In this document: piece after piece, positions 34,992 through 42,381 of the stretch
Layout of the letters: every line of letters starts with the position of its first letter
How positions within the stretch are numbered: position 1 is the first letter of the stretch
The notes under the pieces: model-generated
Seen by the model: only the letters and a program-made list of their open reading frames with translations
Databases searched by the model: none
What the model was told of the DNA's origin: nothing
Made by a program: the position numbers and the translations under genes
Assembly (NCBI GenBank): GCA_964591295.1
Contig: CAZQAG010000007.1
Location: 1 to 64,000 of the forward strand
Source: VAXT01 sp964591295
GTDB taxonomy: Bacteria > Actinomycetota > Thermoleophilia > Gaiellales > Gaiellaceae
Direction: 5' to 3'
DNA: 64,000 bases

Positions 34992-35016
34992 TTCCTCCAG
35001 GAGGATGCCAGAAGGG

Positions 35017-35523
35017 TCAGCCATCCCCGGACGGCAGGGCGGCGAGCTCGAAGCTGGTGGGGTCGTCCGGCAGCGAGCGGTACGGCTCGTCGTTCAGCGA
35101 ATAGACCCCGTCGAAGAACACACCTTCCTCGACGTTGCCCTCTCCGTTGAGCAGCCCCTGGCCTCGGCCGATTGCGCTCATGAAAATTGCTCGCCCGTCG
35201 AGGCGAATCGTGTAGAGGGATCCGATCAGGCGGAAGCGGAGGTTGCGGCCCACGTAGACGACGGTCTTCTCGTTGATGTAGGTCGTCTTCGTGGCGCCGT
35301 AGACGATTGGCCGCTTCGAGTCGTACGGGTTCAGGTCGGTGATCCTGATGCGGCCGCGGATGCGCCCCGTCATGCTTCCGCGCGCGGTCAGCTGGACGAT
35401 TCCGCGGGCCTCGCGGATCGAGAGGGTGCCGTTGGAGGCGGGCGGCTGTGCAGCGGGCTTCGCCGCGAACGCCGTCGCGGGCACGAGAAGCAAGAGCAGG
35501 AACGGGACCATGAGTTTTCGCAT
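35017..35523 (-). CDS. Secreted hypothetical protein, first gene of a two-component operon
   Basis: A 168-aa protein with a clear signal peptide (MRKLMVPFLLLLLVPATAFA). The mature domain is beta-rich with Arg/Gly repeats (ARGSMTGRIRGRIRITDL, LDGRAIFMSAIGRGQGLLNG). No family recognised. It precedes the response regulator by 25 nt and may be a sensor partner or output of that system. The ATG at 35523 is preferred over a TTG at 35529. A CATACT -10 lies about 10 nt upstream, so the transcript may be nearly leaderless. Confidence 0.65.
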   Translation of the reverse strand: MRKLMVPFLLLLLVPATAFAAKPAAQPPASNGTLSIREARGIVQLTARGSMTGRIRGRIRITDLNPYDSKRPIVYGATKTTYINEKTVVYVGRNLRFRLIGSLYTIRLDGRAIFMSAIGRGQGLLNGEGNVEEGVFFDGVYSLNDEPYRSLPDDPTSFELAALPSGDG

Positions 35524-35571
35524 CTGCAAGACAAGTATGCGCCTCGACCTTGTGGCCCGAATGAGGGAGAT

Positions 35572-35589
35572 GTAAGGAAACCGTAAGGA
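35572..35589. promoter_or_regulatory. GTAAGGA direct repeat, probable response-regulator box
   Basis: GTAAGGA occurs at 35572-35578 and 35583-35589, 11 bp apart start to start. Eleven-bp direct repeats (TCCTTAC-N4-TCCTTAC on the minus strand) are the usual half-site layout for OmpR/PhoB regulators. It sits upstream of a weak -35 and the CATACT -10 at 35539-35534 of the secreted protein/regulator/kinase operon. Confidence 0.55.
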
Positions 35590-35598
35590 GCCAGCTAC
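35590..35598. repeat. 9-bp target duplication, left copy
   Basis: GCCAGCTAC directly precedes the left inverted repeat of the IS1-family element and recurs exactly at 38349-38357 after the right end. A 9-bp duplication is typical of IS1 insertions. Confidence 0.92.
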
Positions 35599-35617
35599 GG
35601 TAGTGACTCAGTTTGAA
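35599..35617 (+). repeat. Left terminal inverted repeat of the IS1-family element
   Basis: GGTAGTGACTCAGTTTGAA; it contains the transposase stop codon (35608-35610). It pairs with 38330-38348 with one mismatch. Confidence 0.92.
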
Positions 35618-36501
35618 TCTCGCCGCGCTCGGGTCTTGGCGTAGCGCCCACGCTTCACCGGAACGCTCTCAGCCTCGCCCAGGAGCCCTACGAGTTCGTC
35701 CAGCGTCCAGGTGTGGTCAGCGATGCCCGCAGCGACGGCAGGCGTCGTCCCTAGCGTCTTGTGGACGCGGCAAAAGTTGTAGTGCATGAAGTGCAGACTG
35801 ACCGCCGCCGCAAGGTTCTCGACCTTCTTTGAGAAGGCGTTGGTCAGCCGCGTGAACCGCCGCATGGACATTCGCATGGTCAGGTTCTGCCGCTCGATGT
35901 AGCTGGTCGAAATGTGGTCAGGGTCAGGACATCCGGTCACTTCGTTGATCTCGATGCCTGTGCAGATCGCGGGCGAGTAGCGCCTGTCGCCTTCGTCAGG
36001 GTCAACCCCGTAAAGCTTGACGAGCATGGCGTAGTCGATCTCGCCGTTGAATGCACCCTCGACCGCGCCGAGGTACATCCGATGGCCGTCAGTTGTCAGC
36101 TGGACGCGGTGGCGTAGCCGGGACGCTAGGTCCTCCATGAACGCTCGTGCCGTGTTGAGCCCGCGATCTCCAATCCGGTAACTCGGTACGAGCTTCGTGT
36201 CCGCGTCGATGCCGACGAACGTCCATACGTCGCCGTAGCCGAATTGGTCGCGCTTCTCGACAGGCACGTTGCGCTGCTTCGCGTAGCAGAAGGCCCAAAT
36301 CTCATCGACCTGCAACCGCTCGCAGGGTAGGTCGCGCATCACGCGGTCTTGGTAGAGCGAGCAGACCGTTCCGAGGTCAGCAAGCAACTTTGTGACGGTG
36401 TTCAGAGCAACCCCCGTCATTCGTGACGTGGCTCGGAGCGAGTTGCCCTCCACGAGCGCGGCAATCACTTGCTTTCGGCGAGCAGGCGAGAGGCGATTCA
36501 T
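35608..36501 (-). CDS. IS1-family transposase (single frame)
   Basis: A 297-aa DDE transposase. The N-terminal helix-turn-helix region reads ARRKQVIAALVEGNSLRATS; the catalytic core includes LQVDEIWAFCYAKQRNV, GDVWTFVGIDADTKLVPSY, VQLTTDGHRMYL and HISTSYIERQNLTMRMSMRR, then NLAAAVSLHFMHYNFCRVHKTL. There is no programmed frameshift, unlike E. coli IS1. The stop lies within the left inverted repeat. I chose the ATG at 36501 (MNRLSPARRKQ); a frame to 36537 adds 12 residues. It is divergent from fic. Confidence 0.93.
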   Translation of the reverse strand: MNRLSPARRKQVIAALVEGNSLRATSRMTGVALNTVTKLLADLGTVCSLYQDRVMRDLPCERLQVDEIWAFCYAKQRNVPVEKRDQFGYGDVWTFVGIDADTKLVPSYRIGDRGLNTARAFMEDLASRLRHRVQLTTDGHRMYLGAVEGAFNGEIDYAMLVKLYGVDPDEGDRRYSPAICTGIEINEVTGCPDPDHISTSYIERQNLTMRMSMRRFTRLTNAFSKKVENLAAAVSLHFMHYNFCRVHKTLGTTPAVAAGIADHTWTLDELVGLLGEAESVPVKRGRYAKTRARRDSN

Positions 36502-36540
36502 ACTGACTATTATGCGTGAGCGGTCTTGCTTTGTCAAGTG

Positions 36541-36594
36541 TTGCTTTCACTCCTGAGGGATGATACTATCAGTCCTACGGAATGAAACTAACAG
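36541..36594 (+). promoter_or_regulatory. fic promoter with overlapping 22-bp direct repeats
   Basis: TTGCTT (36541-36546) and TACTAT (36564-36569) are 17 bp apart, a strong promoter pointing at fic. Two imperfect 22-bp direct repeats, 36551-36572 and 36573-36594, lie back to back over and after the -10. Both start TCCT, share an ATGAWACTAWCAG end, and the first holds the palindrome TGATACTATCA. This looks like an operator for autoregulation, possibly by the winged-helix end of the Fic protein. Confidence 0.6.
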
Positions 36595-36618
36595 CCTTTC
36601 AAGGAAGCGAGTACCGCC

Positions 36619-37767
36619 ATGATCTTTGAGACACCCGATCTGAGCTTCGAGGAGGACGCCGCGCTTGCACGGATCGATGATCTGTGGGGGCAGCTGCGTT
36701 TTTACGTCGCGGAGCCGCATCGATGGGTGGGCTCCGTGCGCCGCGTCCTGGGCGCGCGGGCAATTCAGGGCTCAAACAGCATCGAGGGTTACAACGTGTC
36801 AGTCGAGGACGCGCTTGCTGCACTCGAAGGCGACGAGCCCACCGAGGCCGAGGCCGAGGATTGGAACGCGGTCATCGGCTATCGCCGCGCGCTCACGTAC
36901 GTACTCCAGCTTGCCCACGACCCGGACTTTCACTACACCCCTGAGGTCATCAAGGGCCTGCACTTCATGATGACCGAATACTCGCTTGACGCCGGCCCTG
37001 GTCTGTGGCGTCAAGGACCGATCTGGGTGCGAAACGATGCAACCGGGGACATCGTTTACGAAAGCCCCGAGCACGACGAAGTTCCTGGGCTTATCGATGA
37101 GCTTGTCGGCAATCTCTCCGCAGACGACTCAACACCCCCGCTGGTCAGAGCCGCAATGGCCCATCTCAACCTAGTAATGATTCATCCGTTCCGCGATGGG
37201 AACGGCAGGATGTCTCGTTGCCTACAGACCCTCGTGCTAGTGCGCGAGCAGATCCTAGTCAAGGAGTTCTGCAGTATCGAGGAATACCTCGGTTCAAATA
37301 CCGACTCGTACTACCGCATCCTGGCCCGCGTCGGCCAGGGGCGATGGAGTCCCCACAGTGATGCGCGCCCGTGGGTCAGGTACTGCCTCGAAGCGCACTA
37401 CATCCAGGCAGAAAGTGTCTTGCGTCGAATCCGTGAGTCGGAAGCGATGTGGCGTGAGATCGAGACACTTCGTCAGCAGCAGCGTCTCCCTGAGCGAGCG
37501 ATGCCAGCCTTGTTCGATGCCGCGATCCAGCTGCGCGTACGCAACTCGTCCTATCGAGCAAGTCTCGTGGATTGGGCCGAGCCCGTGTCTGCGCAGGTCG
37601 CAACCGACGATCTTCGTGCAATGGTTGATGCCGGACTTCTCGACAGGCAGGGATCGAAGCGCGGCACCTTTTACGTTGCGGGTCCGCCTCTGCAGGAGAT
37701 TCGGGAAAGGGTGCGCGCGGACCGCAGGCCGCTTACGGCCGCCTCACTGTTCGATATCGCTGCGTGA
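36619..37767 (+). CDS. fic: Fic-family AMP-transferase (class II), transposon cargo
   Basis: A 382-aa Fic protein. Fic enzymes usually transfer AMP from ATP to hydroxyls of target proteins. The active-site loop is H189-PFRDGNGRMS-R200, matching HxFx(D/E)GNGRxxR. An N-terminal inhibitory motif S52-xxx-E56-G57 (GSNSIEGYN) is present, so it should be self-inhibited (class II). The C-terminus (about 300-370, ASLVDWAEPVSAQVATDDL, MVDAGLLDRQGSKRGTFYVAG) is a winged helix. The gene lies inside the IS1-family element with its own promoter and AAGGAAG ribosome site. The target protein is unknown; it could act as a stability or defence cargo. Confidence 0.93.
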   Translation: MIFETPDLSFEEDAALARIDDLWGQLRFYVAEPHRWVGSVRRVLGARAIQGSNSIEGYNVSVEDALAALEGDEPTEAEAEDWNAVIGYRRALTYVLQLAHDPDFHYTPEVIKGLHFMMTEYSLDAGPGLWRQGPIWVRNDATGDIVYESPEHDEVPGLIDELVGNLSADDSTPPLVRAAMAHLNLVMIHPFRDGNGRMSRCLQTLVLVREQILVKEFCSIEEYLGSNTDSYYRILARVGQGRWSPHSDARPWVRYCLEAHYIQAESVLRRIRESEAMWREIETLRQQQRLPERAMPALFDAAIQLRVRNSSYRASLVDWAEPVSAQVATDDLRAMVDAGLLDRQGSKRGTFYVAGPPLQEIRERVRADRRPLTAASLFDIAA

Positions 37768-37995
37768 CCAGCGAGCGCGAGCAGCCTTCTTGGCCGACTC
37801 GCTTCGTTCCTCCGGCGTCATCTTCGCCGCTCTCGCCTTACCGCCTTTGAGCCCGCCCTTGCGACCGAGCGCGACCGCTGCCGGGTCTTTGCCTTCATCG
37901 GGGTCTAGCTTGGACTTGTCGCCCGTAGCCTCGTCCACCAGCTGACGAGCGAGGCTGTTCACGTCGCGTGGTCGCTTGCGCGAGCGGTCAGGCAT
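37744..37995 (-). CDS. Small basic KGG-type protein, transposon cargo
   Basis: An 83-aa, highly basic protein. The C-terminal half (ALGRKGGLKGGKARAAKMTP, then EERSESAKKAARARWSR) is the conserved part of a widespread small family often labelled histone-H1-like or KGG-repeat. DNA or RNA binding is plausible from charge. The N-terminus has RPRDVNSLARQLVDEATGD. It is convergent with fic and overlaps its last 24 nt, so both were captured together. Confidence 0.75.
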   Translation of the reverse strand: MPDRSRKRPRDVNSLARQLVDEATGDKSKLDPDEGKDPAAVALGRKGGLKGGKARAAKMTPEERSESAKKAARARWSRSDIEQ

Positions 37996-38005
37996 GGCCC
38001 CGACG

Positions 38006-38086
38006 TTACCACAGCGCGAGGAACAAGTTGATGAACCAGGGAATGAAGAAATAGGCCATGACTGCGGCTGCTGCAGCCACGGACAC
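38006..38086 (-). CDS. Possible 26-aa hydrophobic peptide
   Basis: A GTG immediately after the stop of the preceding membrane-protein gene opens a 26-aa frame ending MAYFFIPWFINLFLALW, one short membrane-spanning stretch. An internal ATG at 38059 would give 17 aa. No ribosome site is visible; translation would have to be coupled to the upstream gene. It may equally be a decayed remnant of a longer membrane gene. Confidence 0.3.
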   Translation of the reverse strand: MSVAAAAAVMAYFFIPWFINLFLALW

Positions 38087-38344
38087 TCAAGTCGCGGCTC
38101 GCCCCGTCCGGTTTGACTCCTCAGCGAGCCAGAAGCTCACCAGCGCGAAGGCCAATATGACGGGCATTAGGAAGAGTGCGTAAATAAGCCTTGACGCCGG
38201 ATCATCCACGAACCAAGGCGCTATGACCATCACACCGATAGTCGCCCAGGCGATGAGTCCTGAAATCAGAGCGGCTTGCGCGCGCACGTTGCTCACCGTC
38301 AAGGGATCTTTTTCCGAACTCGCCTTGATTTCAAACTGAGGCAC
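38087..38344 (-). CDS. Small two-helix membrane protein, transposon cargo
   Basis: An 85-aa protein with a GTG start inside the right inverted repeat. It has a polar N-terminus (PQFEIKASSEKDP), helix one (AALISGLIAWATIGVMVIAPW), a short loop DDPASR and helix two (LIYALFLMPVILAFALVSFWL). No family recognised. Because its first codons are the inverted repeat itself, expression could depend on an outside or end-borne promoter. Confidence 0.55.
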   Translation of the reverse strand: MPQFEIKASSEKDPLTVSNVRAQAALISGLIAWATIGVMVIAPWFVDDPASRLIYALFLMPVILAFALVSFWLAEESNRTGRAAT

Positions 38345-38348
38345 TACC
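38330..38348 (-). repeat. Right terminal inverted repeat of the IS1-family element
   Basis: On the minus strand GGTAGTGCCTCAGTTTGAA, pairing with 35599-35617 with one mismatch. It contains the start codon of the 85-aa membrane protein. Confidence 0.92.
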
Positions 38349-38357
38349 GCCAGCTAC
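38349..38357. repeat. 9-bp target duplication, right copy
   Basis: GCCAGCTAC, identical to 35590-35598. Confidence 0.92.
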
Positions 38358-38369
38358 TAGGGTTGATCC

Positions 38370-39599
38370 ATGGCCGAGATCGGCGACTTCGGTGCGATCG
38401 TCCTCGCGATTGCTGGAGGCGTCATGCTCGCACTCGTCGCGCGAACTCTGAGCGAGCGCTTCCCGATCCCCGCGCCCGCTCTTTTCCTCGTCGCCGCCGC
38501 GGCTACCCCGGTGCTGCTGCCGGACATCCGCACAGTCGAGCGGATCGGCGTCGTCGCGCTGATCGTGATCCTCTTCGACGGCGGCATGATCATCGGCTGG
38601 CGCCGCTTTCGCCGCGCCGCGATGCCGATCGCCTCGCTCGGGATCGTCGGCACAGTCGCGACGGCAGCAGTCATGGCGTCCCTGGCGCACTACCTCTTCG
38701 ACTTCAACTGGACGACTGCCTGGATTCTGGGCGCGGCGCTCGCCCCGACAGATCCTGCGGTCATGTTCTCGATCCTCGGCGACAAGGTGATCCGAGGGCG
38801 AACGGGCACGATCCTCGAGGGCGAGGCCGGCGTAAACGACCCGGTCGGGATCGCGCTGATGATCGGGATGCTCGAGTTCGCGACCTCGGACGGAGGCTCG
38901 TTCTGGGGGATCGTGCAGGAGTTCGTGCTCGAGATGACGATCGGGCTCGCGGTCGGGCTCGCCGGCACCGCGGGGCTCGTGGTGTTCATGCGGCGCGTGC
39001 GCCTGCCAAGCGAGGGCCTCTATCCGCTCCGAACGCTCGCTGCGGCGGGGATCATCTACGGAGCCGCATCCGTCTTGCACGGCTCCGGGTTCCTGGCCGT
39101 CTTCATCGCCGGGCTCGCACTCGGCGACCTCGACATCCCGTACAAGCGCCAGATCCGCCGCTTCCACGTCGCGCTAGCGAGCCTCGCGGAGATCGTCGTG
39201 TTCGTCGCCCTGGGCCTGACCGTAAGCGTCACCCAGCTCTTCGACGAGGGCGTCTGGCTGGACGGGTTGCTGCTCGCACTCGCGCTGGCGTTCGTCGCGC
39301 GCCCACTTGCCCTCGCTCCGCTCCTCGCTCCGCTGAAGATGCGAACCGGCGAGAAAGTCTTCATCGCCTGGGGCGGCCTGAAGGGAGCCGTCCCGATCCT
39401 CCTCGCCTCGTTCTGCATCCTCGCGGACGTGGAGGACGCGCGGCGCCTCTACGAGATCGTCTTCGTGGTCGTGCTCTTCTCCGTGATCGTGCAGGGGTCC
39501 AGCATGGCGTTCGTGGCTGCGCGCCTCGGCGTGCCCATGCGCTCTCCAGGTAGTGATCGCGCCGGGCCAGGGCGGGCGTCGTCGCCGCCCATTCTCTGA
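38370..39599 (+). CDS. CPA1/NhaP-type sodium(potassium)/proton antiporter
   Basis: A 409-aa polytopic membrane protein with about 12 helices. Transport-core motifs are LILFDGGMIIGW, ALAPTDPAVMFSIL and EGEAGVNDPVGIALMI (the ND motif expected in electroneutral CPA1/NhaP2-like exchangers), later GFLAVFIAGLALG and WGGLKGAVPILLASF. It exchanges Na+ or K+ for protons to hold cytoplasmic pH or cation level. There is no C-terminal TrkA domain. The transposon right end lies only 21 nt before the ATG, so its native promoter has been displaced. Confidence 0.93.
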   Translation: MAEIGDFGAIVLAIAGGVMLALVARTLSERFPIPAPALFLVAAAATPVLLPDIRTVERIGVVALIVILFDGGMIIGWRRFRRAAMPIASLGIVGTVATAAVMASLAHYLFDFNWTTAWILGAALAPTDPAVMFSILGDKVIRGRTGTILEGEAGVNDPVGIALMIGMLEFATSDGGSFWGIVQEFVLEMTIGLAVGLAGTAGLVVFMRRVRLPSEGLYPLRTLAAAGIIYGAASVLHGSGFLAVFIAGLALGDLDIPYKRQIRRFHVALASLAEIVVFVALGLTVSVTQLFDEGVWLDGLLLALALAFVARPLALAPLLAPLKMRTGEKVFIAWGGLKGAVPILLASFCILADVEDARRLYEIVFVVVLFSVIVQGSSMAFVAARLGVPMRSPGSDRAGPGRASSPPIL

Positions 39600-39600
39600 G

Positions 39601-40455
39601 TCAGGCTATGTCGTACTCGTAGAAGCCCTGGCCGGACTTGCGGCCGAGGTGGCCGGCTGCGGCCAGGTCGCGTAGGCGTTGCGGCGGTTCGGCTCGCTTG
39701 TCGCCGGTTGCCTCGTACATGGCTTCCGCCGCGTGGATGTGAATGTCGATGCCGACGAGGTCGACGAGGGCGCAGGGACCCATCGGCCAGCCCATGCCCA
39801 TGGTCATCGCCTTGTCCAGGTCCTCGGGCGTGATCCCTTCGTCGAGCAGCCGGATGCACTCGTTCAGTGTCGGGACGACCACGCGGTTGACGATGAAGCC
39901 CGGCGTGTCGTTGGCCCGCACGGGCTTCTTGCCGGCCTGCTCGGCCCAGGCGTAGGCCGCATCGACGGCCTCGTCGGAACTGCGCTCTGCGCGGATCACC
40001 TCGACGAGCGACAGGAGAGGCGCCGGGTTAAAGAAATGCATGCCGACGACGCGTTCGGGATGCTTGGTCGCCTCGGCGATCTTGTGGATCGGGATCGCGG
40101 ACGTATTCGAGGCGAGGATCGCTTCAGGCCTCGTGATCCGGTCGAGCTCGGCGAACGTTTCCTGCTTCGGTTCGAGCTCCTCTACGATCGCCTCGATCAC
40201 GAGATCGCAATCGGCGAGGTCCGCGAGCTCCGTCGTGAACGTCAGCCGCCCGAGCGCTGCATCGCGATCCTCGGCGGTCATCTTCCCCTTCTCGACCGCG
40301 CGGCCGAGGTAGTGCTCGATCGTCCCGCGGGCGCGTTCGCACAGCTCGTCGCTCACCTCGCGGCCGACCGTCTCGAAGCCCGCCTGGGCCGCGACCTGCG
40401 CAATCCCGGCGCCCATCGTCCCCAGGCCCACCACTCCAACTTTGCGAATCTGCAC
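39601..40455 (-). CDS. 3-hydroxyacyl-CoA dehydrogenase (3-hydroxybutyryl-CoA type)
   Basis: A 284-aa NAD(P)-dependent enzyme oxidising or forming 3-hydroxyacyl-CoA. The N-terminal Rossmann motif is VVGLGTMGAGIAQVAAQAG; then DLVIEAIVEE, LASNTSAIPI, the catalytic His in GMHFFNPAPLLSLVEVI, and TPGFIVNRVVVPTLNE. Single-domain size fits PaaH/Hbd. With the thiolase at 41224 it would serve beta-oxidation or a reverse pathway. Confidence 0.95.
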   Translation of the reverse strand: MQIRKVGVVGLGTMGAGIAQVAAQAGFETVGREVSDELCERARGTIEHYLGRAVEKGKMTAEDRDAALGRLTFTTELADLADCDLVIEAIVEELEPKQETFAELDRITRPEAILASNTSAIPIHKIAEATKHPERVVGMHFFNPAPLLSLVEVIRAERSSDEAVDAAYAWAEQAGKKPVRANDTPGFIVNRVVVPTLNECIRLLDEGITPEDLDKAMTMGMGWPMGPCALVDLVGIDIHIHAAEAMYEATGDKRAEPPQRLRDLAAAGHLGRKSGQGFYEYDIA

Positions 40456-40542
40456 GGCGGCACCCTATCCCGGGAAGGAAATGGTCTTCTCGCGCGTCTT
40501 GTTCGTACTGACGCGGTCTCTCCCGCGATTCCCTGAAAAGTT

Positions 40543-40578
40543 CGGCCGCCGTCGCGCTGCGGCACGCGACGGCGGCCG
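40543..40578 (-). terminator. Intrinsic terminator after the methyltransferase gene
   Basis: CGGCCGCCGTCGCG and its exact complement form a 14-bp stem with an 8-nt loop. On the minus strand it is followed by AACTTTTC, a short T-run. It follows the stop of the gene ending at 40585. Confidence 0.7.
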
Positions 40579-40584
40579 GGCCCC

Positions 40585-41217
40585 TTATTCGGGCTTCCGG
40601 GCGAGGATCCACTGGAATCGGGCTTCGCCGTAATCGGGCTCGATGATCGGCACGACCTCATCGCGCTCGATCTCCAGCCCAGCCGCTTGGACGAGCTCGC
40701 GGTTCTCCTCTTCGGTGTAGCTCGCGAAGAACATCGGCACGCCGAGCCACTCCTCGATTCCTTCGCCGCCCGAGCGCCCGAAGCTCGCGAGCAGACGACC
40801 GTCCGGCCTTAACCAGTGGCCGATGTTCGTCAGGAGGCTCGGAAGGTCAGCCCGCGGCACATGGTTCAAGGCATACACGGAGACGACTGCGTCATACGCG
40901 TCCTCCTCGAACTCCACTTGGGTCACATCCGCCTCGACGAAGCGCGCTCGAGGGCAGCGTTCCCGCGCGCGCCGAACCTGTTCCTTCGAGAAGTCGATTC
41001 CGAGAAGGTCGCTCCTCTCTGCCAGGAGCATTGTCGTCGGGGAAGCTGCTCCGCAGCAAAGCTCGAGGATTGAGGGCCCGGAAGGAAGGCACTCGAACAG
41101 ATCTGCGACCCATTCAGCCTCGCTCGAACCCGCAATCTCTCCGCGCCAGGCGCCGAAGCGCTCGGCCATCGCGTCGTACCCGGAGCGCACGATCCGCTTC
41201 GGATCGTCAGCCGCCAA
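40585..41217 (-). CDS. SAM-dependent methyltransferase
   Basis: A 210-aa class I methyltransferase: ILELCCGAASPTTMLLAE (SAM loop), GIDFSKEQVRRARER, FVEADVTQVEFEEDAYDAVV, VPRADLPSLLTNIGHWLRPDG. The family motif usually reads GxGxG; here CCGAAS is a mild variant. The substrate is unknown. It follows the thiolase gene by 6 nt and ends at a strong terminator. Confidence 0.82.
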   Translation of the reverse strand: MAADDPKRIVRSGYDAMAERFGAWRGEIAGSSEAEWVADLFECLPSGPSILELCCGAASPTTMLLAERSDLLGIDFSKEQVRRARERCPRARFVEADVTQVEFEEDAYDAVVSVYALNHVPRADLPSLLTNIGHWLRPDGRLLASFGRSGGEGIEEWLGVPMFFASYTEEENRELVQAAGLEIERDEVVPIIEPDYGEARFQWILARKPE

Positions 41218-41223
41218 GCGTCC

Positions 41224-42381
41224 TCACACTCGTTCGATGACGCCGGCGATCGCCTGGCCGAAACCGATGCACATCGTCGCCACGCCATAGCGGGCATCGC
41301 GCCGCTCGAGCTCGTTGATCAGCGTCGCCGTGATGCGCGCACCCGTCGCGCCGAGGGGATGGCCGAGCGAGATGCCGCCACCGTTCGGGTTGACGTCGTC
41401 CATTCGCTCCTCGAGCCCAGCGTCGCGGACGAACTGGAGCACGACCGACGCGAACGCCTCGTTGACCTCGATCACCGACACGTCGTCCCAGCCGATCCCG
41501 GCTCGCTCGAGCGCGCGGTCGCAGGCCAGCGGGTTCCCATGGAGCATGCGGTACGGATCGACTCCCGAGAGCCCGAACGAGACGAATCGCGCCCGGGGCT
41601 CGAGACCAAGTTCCGAGGCCTTGCGCTCGCTCGCGATCAGCACGCCCGCGGCTCCGTCGCAGATCTGGCTCGAGTTCCCCGCGGTGATCTTCCCCTCGGG
41701 CAGGAAGGCGGGCTTGAGACCTGCCAGGGCCTCGGCCGATGTCTCGCGCCGCGGCGTCTCGTCGACTGCGAACAGCGTCCCCACGTGCGGGTTCTGAACC
41801 TCGACGGGGACGATCTCGTTCTCAAAGCGGCCCTCGTCGATCGCCGCGATGGCCCGACGGTGCGACTCGAGCGAGAACGCATCGAGCTCCTCGCGCGAGA
41901 GCTTCCACTCGTCGGCGATCGCCTCCGCCGACATCCCCTGCGGCACGATTTGCCAGCGCTCCATCAGCTTGTCCGAAAGGTCGCCGCCGTTCGACCCCAT
42001 CGGCACGCGCGACATCATCTCGACGCCGGCGGAGACGACCAGGTCGAGCTGACCGGACCAGATCGCGGCTGCCGCGTTGAAGTTCGTCTGCATCGACGAG
42101 CCGCACTGGCGATCGACCGTCGTGCCGGCCACGGTCTCCGGCCAGCCGGCGACCATCGGGACCATCCGGCCGATGTTCCAGCCCTGCTCGCCGATCTGGG
42201 TCACGCAGCCCATCTGCACGTCCTCGACCTCTCCGGGATCGACGTCGTGGCGGGCAAGCAGGCCGTTCAGGACCTGGGCGCCGAGCTCGTCGCCGCGGAT
42301 CGACGAGAGCGTGCCGTTCTTCTTCCCGATCGGGGAGCGAACGGCGTCGACGATCAGCGCATCTGATTCCCAGCTAGGCAT
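41224..42381 (-). CDS. Thiolase (acetyl-CoA C-acyltransferase)
   Basis: A 385-aa thiolase. The nucleophilic Cys lies in TTVDRQCGSSMQTN, the base His in NPNGGGISLGHPLGATGAR and the second Cys in ATMCIGFGQAIAGVIE; NEAFASVVLQ supplies the Asn-Glu-Ala-Phe loop. It cleaves or forms 3-ketoacyl-CoA. It overlaps the first cyclase gene by 8 nt. Confidence 0.95.
   Translation of the reverse strand: MPSWESDALIVDAVRSPIGKKNGTLSSIRGDELGAQVLNGLLARHDVDPGEVEDVQMGCVTQIGEQGWNIGRMVPMVAGWPETVAGTTVDRQCGSSMQTNFNAAAAIWSGQLDLVVSAGVEMMSRVPMGSNGGDLSDKLMERWQIVPQGMSAEAIADEWKLSREELDAFSLESHRRAIAAIDEGRFENEIVPVEVQNPHVGTLFAVDETPRRETSAEALAGLKPAFLPEGKITAGNSSQICDGAAGVLIASERKASELGLEPRARFVSFGLSGVDPYRMLHGNPLACDRALERAGIGWDDVSVIEVNEAFASVVLQFVRDAGLEERMDDVNPNGGGISLGHPLGATGARITATLINELERRDARYGVATMCIGFGQAIAGVIERV

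Larger units (their letters stand above)
35599..38348. mobile_element. IS1-family transposon with passenger genes
   Basis: A 2,750-bp element bounded by 19-bp terminal inverted repeats, GGTAGTGNCTCAGTTTGAA (35599-35617 and, inverted, 38330-38348; one mismatch). It is flanked by an exact 9-bp target duplication. It encodes one single-frame transposase plus a Fic protein, a KGG-type basic protein, a two-helix membrane protein and possibly a tiny peptide. IS1 groups with a single-ORF transposase and passenger genes are known; the call as a cargo-carrying IS is direct from the ends. It split the spacer between the divergent secreted-protein operon and the antiporter gene. Confidence 0.92.

Noticed and set aside
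36619..37995. fic plus KGG gene as a classical toxin-antitoxin pair
   Set aside because: The Fic protein carries its own inhibitory helix, and the KGG gene is convergent rather than upstream in an operon; nothing shows it neutralises Fic.
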